Shown here in pieces: positions 1-5,532 of a stretch of DNA of 5,588 nucleotides. Made by a program: the position numbers and the translations under genes. The notes below the pieces were generated by a model. The model was not told the DNA's origin and made no database searches. It was given only the letters and a program-made list of their open reading frames with translations. Each line of letters starts with the position of its first letter. Positions within the stretch are counted from its first letter, which is position 1. This DNA comes from an uncultured bacterium (GTDB lineage Bacteria > Patescibacteriota > Minisyncoccia > UBA6257 > JAGGUH01), in NCBI GenBank assembly GCA_937877385.1, contig CALGBJ010000032.1, positions 1 through 5,588 of the forward strand. Reading direction: 5' to 3'.

Positions 1-1
1 T

Positions 2-79
2 TTTTTGCTCCCCTTATCTAAAGAATGTTTTGAACAAGGAGTTATTCTGTTTAATTGTCGTAAAAGTAGTGCTGGGTGA
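2..79 (+). CDS. Possible C-terminal end of an upstream gene (partial)
   Basis: Reading from base 2, 25 codons stay open and end at TGA (77-79), just before the repeat array begins at 80. The peptide contains PLSKECFEQGVILFN and ends RKSSAG. I do not recognise the family. The case for it is positional: the frame closes exactly where repeat DNA begins, as expected for the 3' end of a gene cut by the window edge. Against it, a second + frame and one - frame are also open here, and 25 codons is too short to judge. No function is proposed. Confidence 0.22.
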   Translation, partial: FLLPLSKECFEQGVILFNCRKSSAG

Positions 80-205
80 AGATTTCGAAATTCGAGATTC
101 GAATTTATTCAAAATTTTAGATTTTAGTTGTAGATTTTAGATTTTACTTTTTAGATTTTAGATTTATTTAGAATCTGTGATTTGGGATTTGAGATTTGGG
201 ATTTG
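80..205. repeat. Degenerate 7-nt tandem repeat array
   Basis: A 7-base periodicity runs through nearly the whole block, with a few phase slips. The first part (80-107) reads AGATTTC, GAAATTC, GAGATTC, GAATTTA. The middle has AGATTTT at 119, 132, 139, 153 and a variant AGATTTA at 160. The last part (179-205) is four units of GATTTGG or GATTTGA. All fit a loose A/G-A-A/G-A-T-T-T type unit that drifts along the array. No open frame of note and no promoter is clear in it. A 12-nt piece of the last part, ATTTGGGATTTG, recurs at 2176-2187 beside the gyrB promoter, so this is probably a dispersed family. Its function is unknown. Confidence 0.75.
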
Positions 206-290
206 TTTAATTTAAGGAGGGAGTGGGAGAGAAAACTATTTTTTATTTTATTGCCGAAGTGATTGGCTAGTACAAATTAGTGAATCAAAA

Positions 291-2117
291 ATGTATCTTA
301 TTGAAATTATTCCTCTTCTTTCTTTGCCAAAAGAGAGTCCACAAGTTCTCAGTTATTTTGCTTCAAAGAAAATTCCTCGGGGCTCTTTAGTTTTAGTCCC
401 TTTTAAAAAAAAAGAGATTAAAGGTATTGTTTTAGAAAGTCAAGAGATAGAAAAGGTAAAAGGAGTGATTAAGAAAAGTGCTTTTTCTCTAAAGCCAGTT
501 AAGAAAGTTATTCTTGAAAAAATTTTTTTTCCTGACTATTTTTTTGACTTGGCAAAGTGGTTGAGCGTTTTTTATCTTTCGCCTTTGACTTTATCTTTTA
601 AAACAATTTTTCCAGCCAGAATAGAGAAATTTCCTCGTTATTGGCAGGAAAAAGAGAAAATTAACCAGAAGAAAGAAGGCGAATCAGAGGAAATTTTTTC
701 TGGTAAAATAAAAATTTTTCAAGAAATAAAAGAAGAAATTGCCAAAGAAAAGGATTGTTGTAGTCAATTTTTAATTGTTTGTCCGGAGACGACTTTGGCC
801 AAGAAGATATTTTCGTCTTTAAAAAAGGATTTTTCTGAAACTACTCTTTTACCAACTTCTGACAAACAGTTAGCTTGGCTTTGGCAGGAGATTTGGCAGA
901 AGAAAGGAAAAATTGTTATTACTCAGAGGAAGGGCCTTTTTTTGCCTTTCAGAAATTTGAAAAAAATTTTTTTAGTTGAAGGGGAAAATTTTTTCCACAA
1001 ACAAGAAAAACAGAGACCTTTTCTTGACAATCGAGAGATTGCTCAAGAAATCTCGCAATTAACTAAAGCAGAGCTGGAAATCTTTTATTTGACAGAAGAT
1101 AGATATTTTCAAAAAAGAATCAATCAGAGCCAAGTGGGGGTAATTGATTTAAAAAAAGAAGAGAAATTGCCAGAGATTTTTAGTTCAAAGGTAATTAACC
1201 TTCTTCAAAAAACGAAAAATAAGAAATTCCTTTTTTATCTTAACAGAAAAGGTTATGCTCGATATCTTCTCTGCCAAGATTGTCGCCGGACGATGAATTG
1301 TCCGAATTGTTCGGTGCCTTTGGTCTACCATAAAGAGAGGGGGAATTCTTATCTTCTTTGTCATCATTGTTTGTTTAAAAGAGAAGTTCCGGAAAGATGT
1401 TCGAATTGTTCTGGCTACCTGATTGAGGAGAAGGGAGTTGGCAATCAAAAAGTTTTTCAGGCGCTATCTAAAAATTTAAGAGGAGTAATTTTTGATAGTC
1501 AATATCTAAAAAACTTTAATCAAGAAGAAGAAGTTATTAGGACTATTCTTGAAAAAAGGTTTGATTTTGTTGTTGCTTCAGAGTTGATTCTTAAATGGTT
1601 TTTTTCTTTAGAAAAAGTTTTTGATTATTCAATAATTATTTCGGCTGATAGTTTGCTTTCTTTCCCTTTTTTTGATACTTCAGAGAGGTTCTTTCTTCAA
1701 GTTCAGAAATTAAAATTTATTTCTCGGGAAGTTCTTTTACAGACTTTTAATCCAAACTTGTCTATTTTTTCAGAAATCAAAAAAAGAGAGGAATTTTTTG
1801 AAAGAGAAAAAGAAAGAAGAGAGAAGTTCTCTTTACCCTTACCTTCTTTTTATCGCTTTAGAGGAGGATTAGTTAGTAAATTAGTAGAGATTAAATTAAG
1901 TCATCGTTCAGCCAATTTCGCTAGGAAAGAGATTTTTCTTTTAGCCAGAAAATTAAGAGAAAAAGGTTTGAAATTTCTTGGGCCATCTTCTTCTTTTATT
2001 TTTAAAGAAAAAGGACTTTTTTCTTATGAAATTTTTGTTATCTTGAGAAACGAGGAGGAAAAAAAGATGATTGAAGAAATCGCTTCAACAAAAAATTTGC
2101 TCCTAAAGGTATTTTAA
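291..2117 (+). CDS. priA: PriA-like primosome protein (primosomal protein N') lacking helicase motifs
   Basis: 608 aa, somewhat shorter than E. coli PriA (732). PriA normally recognises stalled forks and reloads the replicative helicase. Residues 1-60 resemble the 3'-end DNA-binding domain, and 78-110 the winged-helix segment (DLAKW, then FYLSPL). The zinc region is intact: YLNRKGYA at 316-323, then eight Cys in four CxxC pairs (328/331, 337/340, 357/360, 370/373), then GVGNQKV at 382-388. ADSLLSFPFFDTSERFF and LLQTFNP also match PriA, as does the C-terminal domain from about 512. The ATPase motifs are gone: Walker A is reduced to SGKI (137-140), DEEH to VEGE (229-232), GSATP to YLTED (266-270), GTQMxAKGH to ASELILKWFF (429-438), and the AGRAGR arginines are missing after QV (470-471). 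ATG 291 is the first start in frame and gives a normal PriA N-terminus, though no ribosome site precedes it. The family call is firm; loss of helicase activity is inferred. Confidence 0.88.
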   Translation: MYLIEIIPLLSLPKESPQVLSYFASKKIPRGSLVLVPFKKKEIKGIVLESQEIEKVKGVIKKSAFSLKPVKKVILEKIFFPDYFFDLAKWLSVFYLSPLTLSFKTIFPARIEKFPRYWQEKEKINQKKEGESEEIFSGKIKIFQEIKEEIAKEKDCCSQFLIVCPETTLAKKIFSSLKKDFSETTLLPTSDKQLAWLWQEIWQKKGKIVITQRKGLFLPFRNLKKIFLVEGENFFHKQEKQRPFLDNREIAQEISQLTKAELEIFYLTEDRYFQKRINQSQVGVIDLKKEEKLPEIFSSKVINLLQKTKNKKFLFYLNRKGYARYLLCQDCRRTMNCPNCSVPLVYHKERGNSYLLCHHCLFKREVPERCSNCSGYLIEEKGVGNQKVFQALSKNLRGVIFDSQYLKNFNQEEEVIRTILEKRFDFVVASELILKWFFSLEKVFDYSIIISADSLLSFPFFDTSERFFLQVQKLKFISREVLLQTFNPNLSIFSEIKKREEFFEREKERREKFSLPLPSFYRFRGGLVSKLVEIKLSHRSANFARKEIFLLARKLREKGLKFLGPSSSFIFKEKGLFSYEIFVILRNEEEKKMIEEIASTKNLLLKVF

Positions 2118-2141
2118 TTATGAAAATTAACTAGTTCAAGC

Positions 2142-2195
2142 CCCAAACTTCAGATTGAGACACGATCGTGTCTTAATTTGGGATTTGTCTTTTTC
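2142..2195 (+). terminator. Palindromic hairpin after priA, candidate terminator or operator
   Basis: A perfect 16-bp palindrome, AGACACGATCGTGTCT (2158-2173), is centred on CGATCG. In RNA the stem extends outward through one G.U and UUA pairs to 2155-2176, with GAUC as loop. CCCAAA (2142-2147) can pair with TTTGGG (2177-2182), leaving a 7-nt bulge on the left. A T-rich stretch (2184-2195, ending in five T) follows, and the priA stop is 24 bases upstream, so it could end the priA transcript. The T run does not directly abut the stem, which weakens this. It also lies just upstream of the gyrB -35 box, where a dimeric protein could bind the palindrome. Confidence 0.42.
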
Positions 2196-2213
2196 GGTGA
2201 AAATTGTTATAAT
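2185..2213 (+). promoter_or_regulatory. Predicted sigma70-type promoter of gyrB
   Basis: TTGTCT (2185-2190) is separated by 17 bases from a perfect TATAAT (2208-2213). The -10 box is preceded by TGT, giving an extended -10 element. Transcription should start near A2220, 37 bases before the gyrB ATG. The discriminator is entirely A/T apart from one C. The -35 box overlaps the end of a repeat-related 12-mer (2176-2187). This promoter lies inside the longer in-frame reading of gyrB that would begin at 2155, which supports the start at 2257. Confidence 0.72.
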
Positions 2214-2223
2214 TTCTAAATGG

Positions 2224-2246
2224 GAAAACAATAATAAATTGTTTTC
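2224..2246 (+). promoter_or_regulatory. Perfect inverted repeat in the gyrB leader
   Basis: GAAAACAAT (2224-2232) and ATTGTTTTC (2238-2246) are perfect inverted copies around the 5-nt spacer AATAA. The dyad begins about 4 bases after the predicted transcription start and ends 10 bases before the gyrB ATG. It could be a repressor site on DNA or a weak A/U-rich hairpin in the mRNA that affects initiation. The stem has only three G-C pairs, so it is not a convincing terminator. The regulator, if any, cannot be named from this window. Confidence 0.5.
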
Positions 2247-2256
2247 TATTTTTATT

Positions 2257-4173
2257 ATGGAGAAAAAGACAAAAAAAGAAGAATATACTGCCAGAGATAT
2301 TTATGTTTTAGAAGGCTTAGAGCCAGTGAGGAGAAGGCCAGGAATGTATATTGGTTCAACCGGCCCAGAAGGTTTACATCATTTGATTTATGAATGTTTA
2401 GATAATGCTATTGATGAAGCTGTTGCTGGTTATGCCAAAGATATTAAAGTAAGAATTTTGCCTGGAGAAAAAGTTGAGATTAGAGATGATGGTCGAGGAA
2501 TTCCAGTTGATATTCATCCTCAGACAAAAAAATCGGCTTTAGAGACAGTAATGTGTACTTTGCATGCTGGCGGAAAGTTTGGGGCTAAGGCATATAAAGT
2601 GGCTGGTGGCTTGCATGGTGTAGGTGTTTCAGTGGTTAATGCTCTTTCTGATTGGTTAAGAGTAGAGGTTTGTCGAGATGGCTTTCTTTGGTCTCAAGAA
2701 TATCAACAAGGAAAACCAAAGACAAAAGTTAAAAAGGAAAAAAGGTGCCAAAAAAGAGGAACGGCAGTTATTTTTCATCCCGATCCTTTGATTTTTAGAG
2801 AAATAAAGTTTTCTTTAAAGAAAATTTTGAAGCATATTAGAGAGCAGGCCTTTTTAGTTGAAAAGACAAAATTTACTCTTTTAGACGAGAGAGAAGAACC
2901 CCCTTTTATTTACCAGTTTTATTTTGAAGGGGGTTTAAAATCTTTTTTAAAATATTTAATTGCTGGCGAAAAATTAATCCAAAAAGAGCCTTTTTATGTC
3001 AAAGGGGAAAGAGAAGGAATCTTGGTCGAAGCGGTTTTTACTTATGTTCAAGACATTCAAGGTTTGGAATTAAGTTTTGCCAATAATATCCGTACTCAAG
3101 AAGGAGGGATGCATCTGGCCGGTTTTCGGACTGCTCTAACAAAAACCTTGACTGATTATGCCAAGAAAAATGATTTACTTAAGGGGTTGACTCTAACTGG
3201 CGAAGATGTTAGAGAAGGTTTATTGGCTATTGTTTCAGTTAAAATTGCCAATCCTCAATTTGAGGGTCAAACAAAGGCCAAATTAGGTAATCCAGAAGCA
3301 AAGTCAGCAGTAGAGGTGGTTGTTGGTCGGGCGTTAGCTGACTTTTTAGAAAAAAATCCTGATGAAGCTAAGGCAATTATTGGTAAGTGTCTTTTAGCTT
3401 CTAAAGCTAGACAGGCAGCTAAAGCTGCCAAAGAGGGAATTTTGAAAAAAATTCTTAGCGAGGGCTTGTCTTTACCAGGCAAATTGTCTGATTGCTCTTC
3501 TCGTAAGCCAGAAGAAAGAGAACTTTTTATTGTCGAAGGTGATTCGGCAGGTGGAAGTGCAAAGCAGGCGAGGGATAGGAGATTTCAAGCTATTTTGCCT
3601 TTAAAAGGAAAAATTTTAAATGTTGAAAAAACTAGAATAGATAGAGTTCTTTCTTCAGAAGAAATAAAAGCGTTAATTATTGCTTTAGGAACTTCTATTG
3701 CTCAAGATTTTGACATTGAAAAAATAAAATACCACAAAATTGTTTTAGCTGCTGATGCGGATTCAGACGGTAAACATATTATTACTTTGCTTTTGACTTT
3801 GTTTTATCGCTATTTTCCTCAAATAATAGAAAGAGGATATCTTTATATTGCTCAGCCGCCTTTGTATAGAATTCAGTCAGGAAAAGTTATCAAATATGCT
3901 TATTCAGATCAAGAGAAAGAGAAAATAGTTAAAGAATTAAAAGGAGAAAAGAGAGTTATTGATATTCAAAGATATAAGGGTTTGGGCGAAATGAATCCTG
4001 AACAACTTTGGCAAACAACTTTGAACCCAGAGAAGAGAGTCTTAAAAAAAGTAACTATTGAAGATGCTCAGGAGGCTGACAGGATATTTGAAATTTTGAT
4101 GGGAAATGAAGTTGGTCCAAGAAAAAAATTTATTCAGGTTTATGCCAGAGAGATAAAGGATTTGGATATTTAA
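2257..4173 (+). CDS. gyrB: DNA gyrase subunit B
   Basis: 638 aa, the usual length for GyrB without the extra domain of Gram-negative enzymes. With GyrA (not in the window) it introduces negative supercoils using ATP. The GHKL ATPase part shows E46, N50 and E54 (ECLDNAIDEA), DDGRGIP at 77-83, GGLHGVGVS at 117-125, and the Q338/K340 loop (QTKAKLGN). R140 matches the novobiocin-contact Arg136 of E. coli. The TOPRIM part shows EGDSAGGSA from E427 and the Mg-binding D500, D502 and D504. The tail has QRYKGLGEMN (571-580) and ends near GNEVGPRKKFI. QTTLNPEKR favours GyrB over ParE. An in-frame ATG at 2155 was rejected because it lies upstream of the promoter and adds 34 residues with no family match. 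No Shine-Dalgarno precedes ATG 2257. The gene is not next to dnaA, dnaN or recF here; secE follows after 42 bases. Confidence 0.96.
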   Translation: MEKKTKKEEYTARDIYVLEGLEPVRRRPGMYIGSTGPEGLHHLIYECLDNAIDEAVAGYAKDIKVRILPGEKVEIRDDGRGIPVDIHPQTKKSALETVMCTLHAGGKFGAKAYKVAGGLHGVGVSVVNALSDWLRVEVCRDGFLWSQEYQQGKPKTKVKKEKRCQKRGTAVIFHPDPLIFREIKFSLKKILKHIREQAFLVEKTKFTLLDEREEPPFIYQFYFEGGLKSFLKYLIAGEKLIQKEPFYVKGEREGILVEAVFTYVQDIQGLELSFANNIRTQEGGMHLAGFRTALTKTLTDYAKKNDLLKGLTLTGEDVREGLLAIVSVKIANPQFEGQTKAKLGNPEAKSAVEVVVGRALADFLEKNPDEAKAIIGKCLLASKARQAAKAAKEGILKKILSEGLSLPGKLSDCSSRKPEERELFIVEGDSAGGSAKQARDRRFQAILPLKGKILNVEKTRIDRVLSSEEIKALIIALGTSIAQDFDIEKIKYHKIVLAADADSDGKHIITLLLTLFYRYFPQIIERGYLYIAQPPLYRIQSGKVIKYAYSDQEKEKIVKELKGEKRVIDIQRYKGLGEMNPEQLWQTTLNPEKRVLKKVTIEDAQEADRIFEILMGNEVGPRKKFIQVYAREIKDLDI

Positions 4174-4178
4174 AAAAT

Positions 4179-4207
4179 TTGACATTTTCCAAAAATCTCT
4201 TAAGAAT
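4179..4207 (+). promoter_or_regulatory. Candidate promoter for secE-nusG-rplK
   Basis: A perfect -35 hexamer TTGACA (4179-4184) begins six bases after the gyrB stop. Seventeen bases on is AAGAAT (4202-4207), which matches four of the six -10 positions. TATAAA at 4207-4212 is a better -10 but sits 22 bases from the -35, which is too far. With the first pairing, RNA would start around 4214, giving secE an almost leaderless message. Read-through from gyrB remains possible, since I see no terminator between the genes. Confidence 0.42.
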
Positions 4208-4215
4208 ATAAAAGA

Positions 4216-4413
4216 ATGAAAAAAATAAGTTTAAAAAGAATAGGGCTTTTTTTAAAAGAGACAAAAATTGAGATGAAGAGAGTAAATTGGTTAACCAAAA
4301 AGCAGGCAATAAGATATACCTTTTATGTCTTGCTTTTTTCTTTTGCCGTAGCTATTTATTTAGCCGTTCTTGATTATCTTTTTACTTTTATTTTAATGAG
4401 TTTAAAATTCTAA
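4216..4413 (+). CDS. secE: Preprotein translocase subunit SecE
   Basis: 65 aa, typical of the short one-helix SecE found in most bacteria outside the enterics. SecE clamps SecY in the SecYEG membrane channel. Residues 11-30 form the amphipathic cytoplasmic helix with the family pattern F-L-K-E-x4-E-M-K-R-V-N-W; the usual Pro after this Trp is Leu (L26). One membrane segment spans roughly 34-62 (YVLLFSFAVAIYLAVLDYLF), and it includes the Asp-Tyr commonly seen in it. The position directly before nusG is the standard bacterial order and confirms the call. No tRNA-Trp or rpmG precedes it, unlike in many genomes; gyrB does. The start has no Shine-Dalgarno. nusG begins four bases after the stop, so translation is probably coupled. 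Confidence 0.93.
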   Translation: MKKISLKRIGLFLKETKIEMKRVNWLTKKQAIRYTFYVLLFSFAVAIYLAVLDYLFTFILMSLKF

Positions 4414-4417
4414 TTTT

Positions 4418-4969
4418 ATGAAAGAGGAAAAGAATAAAAATCAAAGTCGCTGGTATGCTGTTCATACTTATCCTGGCTACGAGGAGGCAGTGGCTCGCTA
4501 TCTTAAACAAAGAATAGATTCTCTTGAGATGCACGATAAAATTTTTGACATTCTTGTTCCCAAAGAAAAGAAGATTAAAATTCAGAAAGGTAAAAGAAGA
4601 ATAATTGAAGAGAGAATTTATCCAGGTTATGTTTTTGTTAGAATGGTTTTGACTGAAGATTCTTGGTATGTTGTTAGAAATACTCCTCGGGTAACTGGTT
4701 TTCTTGGTGCAGATTCTACTAGGCCCACTCCTTTGAATGATGAGCAAGTAGAAGAACTTTTAAGGATGACGAAAAAAGAAGAGCCGGAATTCAAACTGAC
4801 TTTTAACCTTGGTGATGTTGTTAGAATTAATGATGGTCCGTTTAAGGGTTATGAGGGCAAAATAAGCGAAATAGACAAGCAGAGAGGGAAAATTAAAGTT
4901 CTGGTTCCTATTTTTGGTCGAGAGACGCCAGTGGAAATTGATTTTCTTCAAGCAAAAAAAATTGGCTAA
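4418..4969 (+). CDS. nusG: Transcription termination/antitermination protein NusG
   Basis: 183 aa, the common NusG length. NusG binds the clamp of RNA polymerase, reduces pausing, and through its KOW domain contacts Rho or ribosomal protein S10. The NGN domain runs from about 11 to 120: RWYAVHTYPGYEE at 11-23, PGYVFVRM at 69-76, then WYVVRNTPRVTGFLG. The KOW domain begins with GDVVRINDGPFKGYEG (132-147) and ends with the conserved VPIFGRETPVEIDF segment. All family landmarks are present, with no insertion or truncation. The gene lies 4 bases after secE and 12 before rplK, so it is almost certainly co-transcribed with both. No Shine-Dalgarno is visible; the bases before ATG read AATTTT. Confidence 0.97.
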   Translation: MKEEKNKNQSRWYAVHTYPGYEEAVARYLKQRIDSLEMHDKIFDILVPKEKKIKIQKGKRRIIEERIYPGYVFVRMVLTEDSWYVVRNTPRVTGFLGADSTRPTPLNDEQVEELLRMTKKEEPEFKLTFNLGDVVRINDGPFKGYEGKISEIDKQRGKIKVLVPIFGRETPVEIDFLQAKKIG

Positions 4970-4981
4970 ATCAATAAATTT

Positions 4982-5404
4982 ATGAGCAAAAAAATAAAAT
5001 CAAGATTAAAATTGCAAATTCCTGGAGGTCAAGCCAGTCCGGCTCCGCCGATAGGTCCTATTTTAGGCCAGCAAGGGATTAATATTCAAGATTTCTGTAC
5101 GAAATTTAACCAAGAAACCAAAGATAAGCAAGGAGAAGTTCTTTCAGTTGATTTAATAGTTTATGAAGATAGAAGCTTTGATTTCAAGATAAAAGGTTCA
5201 CCGGTTTCTTTTTTGCTTAAAAAAGCAGTTGGGGCTGAAAAAGGTAGTGGCCGACCAAACGTGAAGAAAGTCGGTAAAATTTCTAAAGAAAAGGTTAAAG
5301 AAATTGCTCAGAAAAAACTAGAAGATTTAAATACTAACGATTTAGAAAAGGCAATGAAGATTGTTGAAGGAACAGCTAGGAGTATGGGGATTGAGATAGA
5401 ATAG
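4982..5404 (+). CDS. rplK: 50S ribosomal protein L11
   Basis: 140 aa, against 141-142 in most bacteria. L11 binds 23S rRNA at the GTPase-associated centre together with the L10/L12 stalk and contacts elongation factors; it is also needed for RelA activation where RelA exists. The N-terminal domain has KLQIPGGQASPAPPIGP (10-26) and LGQQGINI (28-35), the proline-rich face that also binds thiostrepton. YEDRSFDF and LLKKAVGAEKGSG mark the linker, and GTARSMGI close to the end marks the rRNA-binding domain. The Lys that PrmA methylates in E. coli (Lys39) corresponds to T40 here, with a Lys one place later. The start has no Shine-Dalgarno; AAATTT precedes ATG. rplA, normally next, is not found in the remaining 184 bases. 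Confidence 0.97.
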   Translation: MSKKIKSRLKLQIPGGQASPAPPIGPILGQQGINIQDFCTKFNQETKDKQGEVLSVDLIVYEDRSFDFKIKGSPVSFLLKKAVGAEKGSGRPNVKKVGKISKEKVKEIAQKKLEDLNTNDLEKAMKIVEGTARSMGIEIE

Positions 5405-5424
5405 CCAAACAGATGTCTATTTGG
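5405..5424 (+). other. Imperfect hairpin directly after rplK
   Basis: CCAAACAGA (5405-5413) pairs with TCTATTTGG (5416-5424), with one C-A mismatch and two unpaired bases at the tip. It begins right after the rplK stop, where a terminator or an mRNA-end stabiliser would sit. No T run follows, so an intrinsic terminator is not supported. Confidence 0.3.
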
Positions 5425-5433
5425 ATTATGAAT

Positions 5434-5461
5434 TAGATATTTGTAGATACTTATAGATATT
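5434..5461. repeat. Three imperfect 10-nt repeats
   Basis: TAGATATTTG, TAGATACTTA and TAGATATTCA start at 5434, 5444 and 5454, an exact 10-base period close to one turn of the helix. The shared core is TAGATA. It lies in a region without genes. It may be a remnant of the same kind of simple repeat seen at the left end, although unit length and sequence differ. Confidence 0.5.
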
Positions 5462-5491
5462 CATTGAAATTTATTGTTTTATTGTTTATTA

Positions 5492-5515
5492 ACGAGTTCA
5501 CGAGTTAACGAGTTG
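5492..5515. repeat. Three 8-nt tandem repeats ACGAGTTN
   Basis: ACGAGTTC, ACGAGTTA and ACGAGTTG follow one another without a gap; only the last base varies. The array lies between rplK and the twin hairpins. No gene or promoter is evident. The third short-unit repeat type in the window, it points to slippage-prone intergenic DNA or to binding of an unknown protein. Confidence 0.6.
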
Positions 5516-5532
5516 AATATTAAAAATCCAAC

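Noticed and set aside
3..140. A longer open frame on the + strand from base 3
   Set aside because: It runs well into the heptad repeat array, so its length is probably an artefact of repeats without stops in that phase.
80..205. CRISPR array
   Set aside because: The units are 7 bases with no unique spacers and no cas genes nearby.
251..276. Promoter for priA from TTGCCG (251) and TACAAA (271)
   Set aside because: The spacer is only 14 bases, and neither a better -35 nor a better -10 is evident. I could not support a promoter call.
405..413. Nine-A run in priA as a programmed frameshift site
   Set aside because: The frame is open on both sides and the full product is accounted for in a single frame. 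Such runs are expected in this A+T-rich, lysine-rich DNA.
699..710. SGKI at PriA residues 137-140 as a working Walker A motif
   Set aside because: The first Gly of the loop and the final Thr/Ser are missing. It aligns as a remnant of GSGKT, not a functional P-loop.
1185..1448. 87-codon open frame on the - strand inside priA
   Set aside because: It lies opposite the conserved zinc region of PriA, resembles no known protein, and is best explained as a shadow of biased codon use.
2155..2256. An in-frame ATG at 2155 that would add 34 residues to GyrB
   Set aside because: The stretch contains a strong promoter and a palindrome, and its translation does not resemble a GyrB N-terminus. The ATG at 2257 gives a normal start and length.
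4388..4747. 119-codon open frame on the - strand opposite secE/nusG
   Set aside because: It is antisense to the conserved NusG NGN domain, has no recognisable motif, and has no promoter or start context of its own. Shorter antisense frames at 3267-3482 and 4760-4951 were rejected for the same reason.
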